DNA of 64,000 nucleotides, from NCBI RefSeq assembly GCF_041860085.1, contig NZ_CP124747.1, positions 1,550,001 through 1,614,000 of the forward strand. The letters run 5' to 3'. A program made the translations under genes and the position numbers. Source of the DNA: Schlesneria sp. DSM 10557. Its GTDB lineage: Bacteria > Planctomycetota > Planctomycetia > Planctomycetales > Planctomycetaceae. The notes beneath the pieces were generated by a model. The model ran no database searches. It worked only from the letters and a program-made list of their open reading frames with translations, and had not been told where the DNA came from. Of this stretch, positions 57,556 to 64,000 are shown piece by piece (positions within the stretch are counted from its first letter, which is position 1; each line of letters starts with the position of its first letter).

Positions 57556-59104
57556 GTAACTGTTAAGCTATTCTGGGCTTTTCCAGTGGCCAGGGTTTGG
57601 TAAATTTTGAGCATCATGGATGATGTTGCGTTACTCAAAGAGCAGGTAGCGGCTTTGCTGCATCGCGTGGCGAAGTTGGAAGCCCAGGTTGCGGAGCGTG
57701 ATGCTCGGATCTCGGAATTGGAAGCAGAGCTGGAACGGGTTCGCCGTCAGGGTTACAAGCCACAACCCAATCGCAAGCCGCCTGCGGGAAACAAGAAGCA
57801 GGATCGTCGCAAGAAGCCATTTCGGCAGCATCCCGGCGTGTTTCGTGATCCGCCGAAGCTCGATGAGATTCCTCCCGGTCAAGTTGAATGTCACGAGGTG
57901 GTGCTCGACGCGTGCCCCTGCTGCGGCAGTCGCCGAATCGAGCCGACGGGCCGATTTGATGATCATCTTGTCACTGATATTCCTGAGCCAAAACCTGAAT
58001 ACCATCGCTATCGGCGACATGAGTATCAGTGTCGGGACTGCGGAAAAACCAGCCAGGGTCGTGCGGAACTGGAACTGCCGGGCAGTCATCTGGGACCTCG
58101 CGCAAGGCTGCTGAATCTGTATTGCCGGGCTCATCTGGGGATCTCGCTGGGCAAAAGCTGCGATCTGTTGTCGCAGTGGTGGGGAATTCCGTTGAGTCGG
58201 GCAGGAGCACTGGGACATCTCGCTTGGGGCGGCAAGCTGTTTGCTCCCGTTGTGACCGATCTGCTCGATCTGTTGCGGCAGCAAAACTTGATTCACGCCG
58301 ATGAAACCGGCTGGCGCATCAATGGCAAAAACGTCTGGGCCTGGTGCTTCTCGAATCCCAAAATTGCCGTCTACCTGATTCGGCATTCTCGAAGCGGTGC
58401 CGTAATTCGCGAGGCACTGGGAGACTCGCTGGCCGGTGTCTTGGTGACGGACTTCTACGCCGCCTACAACGCGATGGAAGCGACCAAGCAGCGCTGCCTG
58501 GTCCATCTGCTGCGAGAACTGCACGACCTGCGCCAGAAAGTCCCTGCCATCTGCACAAAGCGGATCATCGAACCACTGATCGCCTTGTTTCAAGAGGCAA
58601 TGGCACTCGGCAAGCAGCGCGATGAACTGTCGCCGAAGGCTTATACTCAACAATGTGATGCGATTTCAGACCGCTTCGGGGAACTGGCAACGACGATCAG
58701 CACAAACACCCATGTTAATCGCATACTCAAGCGATTGCGAAAGTATGCAGATGAACTCTTTACCTTTTTAGATCATCCACACGTCCCCCCAGATAACACA
58801 CCGGCCGAACGAGACATTCGAAGCGTCGCCGCCACGCGTGCCGACGGAGGAGTGAATCGGACGGATTGGGGTGCGACAGCCTTTGCAAATATCAAATCAA
58901 TCGTTCGGACATGTCAAAAGCAAGGCTGTCAGTTCCTTCAATACGGACTTGAGTTGATCCGTGCTGTCCAAGCCCGGCAACCCACCCCACTGCCGGTCAG
59001 TCAGAACTCCTCTTGAACCACCCACATCCCTCGGGAACCAAGCAAGTCACGATCTGAATCGTCCCCATCATGCGGGAACCGGGGCCGGTGCGCTTAACAG
59101 TTAC
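57556..59104 (+). mobile_element. IS66-family insertion sequence (ISBst12-like, transposase only)
   Basis: The 1549-bp element is bounded by 13-bp perfect inverted repeats GTAACTGTTAAGC (57556-57568) and GCTTAACAGTTAC (59092-59104), beginning GTAA as in IS66. It carries a single transposase gene and no tnpA or tnpB accessory genes, as in the ISBst12 subgroup. Perfect 8-bp duplications (CGGGAGGA) flank both ends, so insertion is recent. It interrupts a PEP-CTERM gene. Confidence 0.92.
57616..59016 (+). CDS. IS66-family transposase (TnpC)
   Basis: The 466-residue transposase has an N-terminal coiled coil (LLHRVAKLEAQVAERDARI), a basic stretch, a zinc-binding CPCCG region, and the DDE catalytic core: LIHADETGWRINGKN, VLVTDFYAAYNAM, and DNTPAERDIRS near the C terminus. 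It is full length and appears intact. The ATG at 57616 is preferred; a TTG lies three codons upstream. The stop is 88 bases before the right end of the element. Confidence 0.93.
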   Translation: MDDVALLKEQVAALLHRVAKLEAQVAERDARISELEAELERVRRQGYKPQPNRKPPAGNKKQDRRKKPFRQHPGVFRDPPKLDEIPPGQVECHEVVLDACPCCGSRRIEPTGRFDDHLVTDIPEPKPEYHRYRRHEYQCRDCGKTSQGRAELELPGSHLGPRARLLNLYCRAHLGISLGKSCDLLSQWWGIPLSRAGALGHLAWGGKLFAPVVTDLLDLLRQQNLIHADETGWRINGKNVWAWCFSNPKIAVYLIRHSRSGAVIREALGDSLAGVLVTDFYAAYNAMEATKQRCLVHLLRELHDLRQKVPAICTKRIIEPLIALFQEAMALGKQRDELSPKAYTQQCDAISDRFGELATTISTNTHVNRILKRLRKYADELFTFLDHPHVPPDNTPAERDIRSVAATRADGGVNRTDWGATAFANIKSIVRTCQKQGCQFLQYGLELIRAVQARQPTPLPVSQNSS

Positions 59105-59112
59105 CGGGAGGA
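59105..59112. repeat. Target-site duplication, right copy
   Basis: CGGGAGGA directly follows the right inverted repeat and equals 57548-57555. Confidence 0.9.
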
Positions 59113-59157
59113 AAGAGCAAGCAAAGCAACTGCAGCGAAACGAGAAAACCGCACCAT
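59105..59157 (-). pseudogene. PEP-CTERM gene, 5' part (signal peptide) separated by the IS
   Basis: Read on the minus strand, ATG at 59157 starts MVRFSRFAAVALLALS, an evident signal peptide that runs into the target duplication. AAGGTGA lies about seven bases upstream as ribosome-binding site. Deleting the element and one duplication joins it in frame to the body at 56893-57547. Confidence 0.85.
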
Positions 59158-59786
59158 CGAGAGAGTCACCTTAAATTCGGGGGGAACTTTATCAGGCCCG
59201 CCGCCGAAAACTCTCGCATGTTGGAGAAGGTGGGGATACGGCGAAAACGACAGTTGTCACGGTTTCGCAGCAAATACGTATTGTTTCGTACTCAGATTAC
59301 AGACGTACCAGAAAAAACTTACAAAGCCGTCATGTTGATCCACTTTCGACCGTCGGACTGAATGGTTAACAAGCTAACCCAACGGACGCTTGTGCAACTT
59401 ACCTTACGGCGTTCTGCACCAGCCGTAGACGTCCCGTATTTCAGTGCGGATCGACGGCACATTTCCGATCCCAGGCGACGCGGCGGTGGTAATTGAAGAG
59501 CTACCGACTGAGCGTGCCTGGTGAGGGGCCACGAAAGCGACTGGAAGACCACCGACCTGTCGGTGCACCTTAGTGACTTCATTTTTTTTAAACGTTGGCC
59601 TGTCTCTCGACGAGTCCCGGGTAACGTGGTCCAACTCACTGCGGGAGACATGACACGCGCCGCGGCCCTTTGCATTGGCCGCTGCTGATGCTAACCCTGT
59701 TGGGCTACGTTTTCCTAACGCAACTGGTCAAGACGTGGCTGCTACGAATAAAGTGGATCTAACTGAGTATTCAAGGAACAATCGGC
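59158..59786. other. Intergenic region, about 630 bp
   Basis: It should hold the old PEP-CTERM promoter and the promoter of the VIT-family gene. No gene or structured RNA is recognised. Confidence 0.35.
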
Positions 59787-60482
59787 ATGTATGTGCAACA
59801 CAGAGAACGACACCGTACGGATCGGATTGGCTGGCTGCGCGCTGCGGTGCTGGGCGCGAACGACGGGATCGTATCCACGGCAAGTCTGGTCGTCGGCGTG
59901 GCTGCAGCACATTCGACAGCGAGTGACGTTCTGGTTGCGGGTGTGGCGGGCCTGGTGGCGGGAGCCATGTCGATGGCGGCCGGAGAATATGTTTCCGTCA
60001 GTTCGCAGTCGGATACTGAAAAGGCCGACTTGGATCGCGAGCGGAAAGAGCTGGCAACGGAAGATGAATCGGAACGGAACGAACTGGCTGCGGTCTATAC
60101 GAGCCGAGGAGTCGAACCGGCACTGGCCCGACAAGTGGCCGATCAACTCATGGCCCACGATGCCCTCGCAACCCATGCTCGAGACGAACTGGGCATTTCG
60201 GACCTGACGACCGCCAGGCCCATGCAGGCGGCCTTGGCCTCGGCTTGAACATTCGCCGTCGGTGCGGCGATGCCGCTCGTCACCACCCTCGTCACGCCAC
60301 GGACGGTATTGATCCCTGTCGTTATCGCCACATCGATCCTGTTTCTCGCGCTCCTGGGTGGTTTCGGTGCCCATGCGGGAGGAGCCCCGGTCATGAAAGC
60401 CGCCTTCCGCGTCACATTCTGGGGAGTGCTGGCGATGGCACTGACCGCCGGGGTGGGTGCGTTGTTCGGAGCAGTGGTGTAA
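59787..60482 (+). pseudogene. VIT1/CCC1-family membrane transporter with in-frame TGA
   Basis: Read through a TGA at 60246-60248, 231 residues match VIT1/CCC1 iron/manganese transporters in length and sequence: RAAVLGANDGIVSTASLVVG, then GLVAGAMSMAAGEYVSVSSQ, a cytoplasmic charged helix region, and after the TGA TFAVGAAMPLVTTLV and two more helices ending VGALFGAVV. The frame is unbroken on both sides of the TGA, within the segment ASA-stop-TFAVGA. Transport needs the C-terminal helices, so the gene is probably inactivated by a point mutation. CAAGGA precedes the ATG. A sequencing error is an alternative. Confidence 0.82.
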
Positions 60483-60647
60483 CCCGGCTCGGACCTCTTC
60501 AAGACAATCGTCTGTGCAATGCGGAACACTGCCGCCTCTGCTTGAAATCATCGAGACGACTGAACCGCCAGAACGGTTGCGGGATATTAATCCCGTCGCC
60601 AACGGCCTGAGGAGGTCCCGGCGGCGAGTCGAACGGCAAGCTTGGAG

Positions 60648-62051
60648 TTACGCGTCGTTCTCCACCAGGACATCGATCGTCCCCATCTTGACCGCTGCCT
60701 CCAGTGCTGCATGGTCTTTTTCATTTTGGTCAGCGTAAGCCAAAGCGAACTCACCGACGGCCTGGTCAAAGTCATCCGATTTGCCGAGATAGCCACTCAT
60801 CAACGCCGCATCTCCTGACTTGGCATGGGCGTGAGCCAAAGTCCGGCCGCACATTTCAGCGTAGCGAAGCAACTCTTTAGCCGAGGTCCCTTCCGCTACC
60901 CGCGCCGACATCTTCATGTCTCTGAGCTGGCGAATGAAGTAGTCGCGGCCATATCGGCCCCGCGTCCATCCCAGAAAGATGTCGCTGGCAGACTGCATCA
61001 GGCGTTGCCCCACGACGACGCGCTGGCCGTGGTTTTCATACAGGCTCTTGCCAGCAAATGGTTCCAGCACAGAGGGACAGGCCTGTTTGAATTGCAACAG
61101 CAGGGGGTGATTCTCTGCCGACAGAAACAATCCCACAAAGCAGAGCGTGCCCACGCTGCCGATGCCGACCGCTTTTACAACAACATCTTCGAGGCGGTAG
61201 CGGTCAAACAGGACGCGGCGTTCGTCAGGCAGCGACAAGCGGTATTGGTCCACGGCTTCCTGGACGATGGCTTCATGTTCCGGCTCTCGCTCTTTCGTGA
61301 CATGGAACATGATCGGCGGTTGATCGACCAGACGCCTTCGCCCTCCCACCGTCTCGCTGATCTGGGGATAAAGATACTCGCTGATGCGCTGCCGGGCCTT
61401 GGCGATGATCGCCTTCCTCTTCTCCTCGGTCTTGGCATCTGGAGCCGAATCGATGAGCGTCTGGGCATCCAGGCGGTGGTACCAGACGTCCAGCGGGCTC
61501 ATCTTCGAGAACTTCCGTAACTGCTCGCGATAAGCGCGAACGCACTCAATTGCGGAGGCTCGGGCTTGCTTGTCGGTGAGTTGGATATCGCGTGCGGAGA
61601 CGGCGAAACTGACCGCCAGGCGCTTGACATCCCACTCCCACGGTGCGGGGAGGGTTTCGTCGAAATCGTTGATGTCGAAGATCAGGTTGCGCTCGGGCGT
61701 TGCGAACAGGCCGAAGTTCAGCAGGTGGCAGTCCCCGCAGGCCTGGACCCGTATTCCGCTGACGGGAGTCGTCGCCAGATCGGCCGCCATGAGTGCGGCC
61801 GATCCACGCAGAAACGCAAACGGACTGGCTAACATGCGCCCGTATCGGATCGGCACGAGTTCTTCCAGACGATCACGGTTGGATTCTTTCAGGATTTCGA
61901 CCGGGTCGCGACGGTTTGCGGGCGGTACCCATCCGGCATGACTTTCGCGCGGAACTCTGTCGCGCAAGGCTTTGCCGGCAGCGAGGCACTGGCTTCGCGA
62001 ACGAAATGTTGCGGGGTCGCAATCCTGAGAAAAATCTTCGGTTGTGGACAT
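60648..62051 (-). CDS. DUF2252 family protein
   Basis: The 467-residue protein matches DUF2252: RYGRMLASPFAFLRGSAALM, VQACGDCHLLNFGLFATPER, IFDINDFDETLPAPWEWDVK, and a later AHAHAKSGDAALMSGYLG. The DFDE-like and GDCHLLNFG motifs suggest an aminoglycoside-phosphotransferase-like kinase fold, but no activity is established. There is no signal peptide. The ATG at 62051 is preferred over one 21 codons upstream. Confidence 0.9.
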   Translation of the reverse strand: MSTTEDFSQDCDPATFRSRSQCLAAGKALRDRVPRESHAGWVPPANRRDPVEILKESNRDRLEELVPIRYGRMLASPFAFLRGSAALMAADLATTPVSGIRVQACGDCHLLNFGLFATPERNLIFDINDFDETLPAPWEWDVKRLAVSFAVSARDIQLTDKQARASAIECVRAYREQLRKFSKMSPLDVWYHRLDAQTLIDSAPDAKTEEKRKAIIAKARQRISEYLYPQISETVGGRRRLVDQPPIMFHVTKEREPEHEAIVQEAVDQYRLSLPDERRVLFDRYRLEDVVVKAVGIGSVGTLCFVGLFLSAENHPLLLQFKQACPSVLEPFAGKSLYENHGQRVVVGQRLMQSASDIFLGWTRGRYGRDYFIRQLRDMKMSARVAEGTSAKELLRYAEMCGRTLAHAHAKSGDAALMSGYLGKSDDFDQAVGEFALAYADQNEKDHAALEAAVKMGTIDVLVENDA

Positions 62052-62076
62052 CTGATTTCCAGTTTCGTGCAGAAAG

Positions 62077-62501
62077 TCAGGCGGACGCCCCACCCAATCT
62101 AATCGCTGGGACATGCATCAAGAGCGCGTCCGAGCCATCAACATCGTACCCGATTGATTCCGAAAAAGAGTTGCGATGAAGCGCGGGCGACGGCTTGGAC
62201 TGAAGAACGCCGTCTTTGATGATGCCGCCGAACTTCGGATCGGGTGGTGGGGGCTGATTCCCGGGAATCGACGTGGTAGCGCTGGGACTTCCCAGTTGGC
62301 CAGTGACATCGACCTGCGTAGCTGTATTTGCCGCAGCCTGCGATTTTGCTTTCGTTGATCGCTGATCAGTCGCTTTGGTCTGCGTAAACGGGACATTTTT
62401 GCTCTTCAGAGCGGCGTCCTGCGACCAGCAAGCGCCCAAGCCAGGCTCGCGAACACAAGCAACGAACCATGCATTTTGACCCAATCGCTGGATTGTTGCA
62501 T
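62077..62501 (-). pseudogene. Probable arylsulfatase N-terminal remnant
   Basis: A signal-peptide-like start at ATG 62501 (MHGSLLVFASLAWALAG from its tenth codon) runs into a stop at 62406, but a shifted frame continues with a low-complexity linker and PDPKFGGIIKDGVLQSKP. That last segment resembles the N terminus of Planctomycete and actinobacterial arylsulfatases (KFGG-IK-x5-SKP). The catalytic sulfatase domain that should follow is absent. At least one frameshift and a large deletion are implied. Family assignment rests on a short motif. Confidence 0.35.
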
Positions 62502-62937
62502 CGTCTTCTCCGTCTTGCTGTTAGAGGAAACGCCAATTCTATCCTCGATGCCAGGCATCTGACATCCACTCGTTTAGCGATTTCGATCTCAACCATCCGG
62601 CACCATGTTAAACCAGCCCGATGGGTGCCAATTGCCAGGTGCCATGTTCGCATCGCGCCAGCAGGGCGAACATGCCGAAGATTGCCGAGCGAAATGTTGT
62701 TGGCGGTTCTCTGCCAGTCTTAAGCCCCTGGAACCGCGCTTAGCACCAAAGCGGGGCTCGCGATTAAAGTATCATCTTCCACTAAGGCAAATTATTGCCT
62801 GCGAACGAAGATGGGGTTCGTCTGACTTTGGTCTCAAAATGGACCTGAACGCGAGTGATTAAAAACCGGACAGCAAGATTCAGTGCCCGTTTGAGATTTC
62901 TTGCTCTTCGTACTCGATTTTTTGGGACGATTAACGC
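62502..62937. other. Intergenic region, about 440 bp
   Basis: No gene or RNA is recognised. Confidence 0.35.
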
Positions 62938-63123
62938 TCAGGGACTTGAATACAAGCTGCCACTGACGAGGGATCGGACGTTCTTGAAGTCAGTGACGAC
63001 TTGTCTCGCCGCAACGGAGTCGGTGCAGCCGTCTATTTCTTGGAACACATCTGCCGTCAGCAACTCGTCGGTGGGCGTCAAGACGATGATTTGCTGCTCA
63101 GTGAAGTCTTCACGGGTTAGCAT
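62938..63123 (-). CDS. Short STAS-like (anti-anti-sigma) ORF, probably truncated
   Basis: The 61-residue product reads like the first half to two-thirds of a STAS domain: FTEQQIIVLTPTDELLTADV, then VVTDFKNVRSLVSGSLY. STAS domains are about 100 residues, so the C-terminal helices are missing. The ATG at 63123 lies four bases after the cytosine-deaminase stop, indicating co-transcription. Real but degenerate, or a chance frame, are both possible. Confidence 0.45.
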   Translation of the reverse strand: MLTREDFTEQQIIVLTPTDELLTADVFQEIDGCTDSVAARQVVTDFKNVRSLVSGSLYSSP

Positions 63124-63127
63124 GGTG

Positions 63128-63580
63128 CTACTCCCCAATGTCTTCATTCCAGAGTTCCGGCTTCGACCGAATGAACTCTTCCATCAGCTTCACGCACTCC
63201 GTGTCGTCTGCGATCTCAATTATGACGCCTCTTGATCGGACGTAATCTTCCGGTCCCTGAAAGGTGCGATTCTCCCCGATGACGATTTTCGGAATGCGAT
63301 AAAGCAGGGACATCCCCGAACACATGTCGCACGGTGACAGCGTGGAATACAGCACGGCTCGGCGGTAGTCGCTGGCCTTGAGTCGCCCGGCGTTCTCTAT
63401 GGCGTCCATCTCGGCGTGCAGGATGACACTCCCTTTCTGAACCCGGCGATTGTGGCCACGACCAACGATCTCACCGTCAATCACCAACACCGAGCCGATG
63501 GGAATTCCACCCTCGGCCAGCCCCTTGCGGGCCTCTTCGATGGCGGCTTTTAGGAAGATGTCTTTTGTTGGTTGAGTCAT
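63128..63580 (-). CDS. Cytosine deaminase-like nucleobase deaminase (yeast FCY1 type)
   Basis: The 150-residue zinc deaminase has HAEMDAIENAGR (zinc His and catalytic Glu) and STLSPCDMCSGM (zinc cysteines). Its C terminus, ECVKLMEEFIRSKPELWNED, closely follows the pattern of yeast cytosine deaminase, including the terminal W-x-EDIGE. It would convert cytosine to uracil for pyrimidine salvage. This is distinct from the bacterial CodA fold. A guanine-deaminase-like gene lies 13 bases upstream on the same strand. Confidence 0.87.
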   Translation of the reverse strand: MTQPTKDIFLKAAIEEARKGLAEGGIPIGSVLVIDGEIVGRGHNRRVQKGSVILHAEMDAIENAGRLKASDYRRAVLYSTLSPCDMCSGMSLLYRIPKIVIGENRTFQGPEDYVRSRGVIIEIADDTECVKLMEEFIRSKPELWNEDIGE

Positions 63581-63593
63581 GGGACAGTCCTCG

Positions 63594-64000
63594 TCAGTAC
63601 CGAATCCGGTCTTCTTTCTTCATCCATGTTTGCAAAGCCACCAGTGCTTCTTCCCGCAGGGCTTGCTGCATCGGAATCGCACGCTCGGCAGTGGGTCTAC
63701 TGATCTCACGGTAAAAGCTCCGGTCATCAAAACCTGCTTCCGCCGCATCATCGCAAGTGGCGGCGTAGTAGATGCAATCCAGCCGAGACCAGTAGATGGC
63801 GGCCAAGCACAGCGGGCATGGTTCGCAACTGCTGTAAATCTCGCAACCTGCCAACGAGAACGTTTTGAGGCGGGAACAAGCATCACGGATCGCTACGACT
63901 TCGGCATGAGCCGTGGGATCGTTCGTCGACGTGAACTGATTCCAGCCCCGTCCGACAATCTCGCCGTTTCGCACGACGACGGCTCCGAACGGACCACCCT
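63594..64000 (-). CDS. Guanine deaminase-like protein (GuaD type), 5' end outside the window
   Basis: About 135 codons are visible, open to the window edge. The CDA-fold motifs are TAHAEVVAIRDACSRL and SSCEPCPLCLAAIYWSRLD, and the sequence continues upstream as GGPFGAVVVRNGEIVGRGWN. The central pattern, and FYREISRPTAERAIPM near the end, match bacterial GuaD guanine deaminases (guanine to xanthine). It forms a probable operon with the cytosine-deaminase-like gene, suggesting a nucleobase salvage unit. Confidence 0.88.
   Translation of the reverse strand, partial: GGPFGAVVVRNGEIVGRGWNQFTSTNDPTAHAEVVAIRDACSRLKTFSLAGCEIYSSCEPCPLCLAAIYWSRLDCIYYAATCDDAAEAGFDDRSFYREISRPTAERAIPMQQALREEALVALQTWMKKEDRIRY

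Noticed and set aside
57631-58653. 340-codon minus-strand frame
   Set aside because: Antisense to the IS66 transposase gene, which has clear catalytic motifs.
60246-60248. TGA as selenocysteine or reassigned codon
   Set aside because: Other genes in the window end normally at TGA, the position is not a redox site in this family, and no Sec element was seen; a nonsense mutation or sequencing error is simpler.
60825-61520. 231-codon plus-strand frame
   Set aside because: Antisense to the DUF2252 gene and without recognisable features.

Overview
The window looks like a chromosomal segment of a planctomycete with mid-50s percent GC. No ribosomal marker is present, so this rests on gene content: membrane Ser/Thr kinases with C-terminal helical or TPR regions, one paired with an ECF-type sigma factor; a PEP-CTERM exosortase substrate; DUF1080, FG-GAP and PDZ exported proteins; a sucrose-phosphate synthase/phosphatase pair; a Tat-exported enolase-superfamily protein; and long gene-poor spacers. 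A relative of Schlesneria or Planctopirus is a reasonable guess but is inference.

Layout. 1-5.4 kb: PIG-L deacetylase, facing a DUF1080 lipoprotein, a Ser/Thr kinase and an FG-GAP repeat protein, then a lone BlaI-type repressor. 5.7-9.7 kb: an LPS inner-core operon on the minus strand (hldE, heptosyltransferase, GT4). 10-17 kb: HNH nuclease, solo ParA, Tat enolase-superfamily protein, and a sugar ABC system made of a binding protein and a permease carrying an unusual C-terminal repeat-like domain, with no ATPase. 17.6-26.2 kb: ATP sulfurylase, an ADP-ribosylglycohydrolase/Imm53/phosphoesterase row, DUF937, DUF1345, a zinc metallopeptidase and a triple-PDZ protein. 26.2-28.4 kb: sucrose biosynthesis.

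28.4-41.6 kb is a signalling block: two complete histidine kinase/NtrC-type regulator pairs in convergent orientation, a stand-alone degenerate receiver, a hybrid histidine kinase, a TPR Ser/Thr kinase and an ECF-type sigma factor. Two strong sigma-54 promoter matches (28862-28877 and 35757-35772), a weaker one (38380-38395), and a pair of dyads 32 bp apart upstream of the first suggest a locally wired sigma-54 circuit.

42-54.9 kb: ankyrin, isochorismatase-like, serine hydrolase, O-methyltransferase, sirtuin, DUF4256 and small membrane or coiled-coil proteins; then a TsdA-like dihaem cytochrome beside a methyltransferase fused to a DsrE-like domain; then a sugE (gdx) exporter gene preceded by a guanidine-III riboswitch whose 3' strand can also pair across the ribosome-binding site. 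54.9-64 kb is gene-poor and partly decayed: an IS66-type element (57556-59104) with perfect 8-bp target duplications splits a PEP-CTERM gene inside its signal peptide, a VIT1/CCC1-family gene has an in-frame TGA, and there is an apparent arylsulfatase remnant. The end holds a DUF2252 gene, a short STAS-like ORF and two adjacent deaminases of the cytidine-deaminase fold, the last running off the edge.
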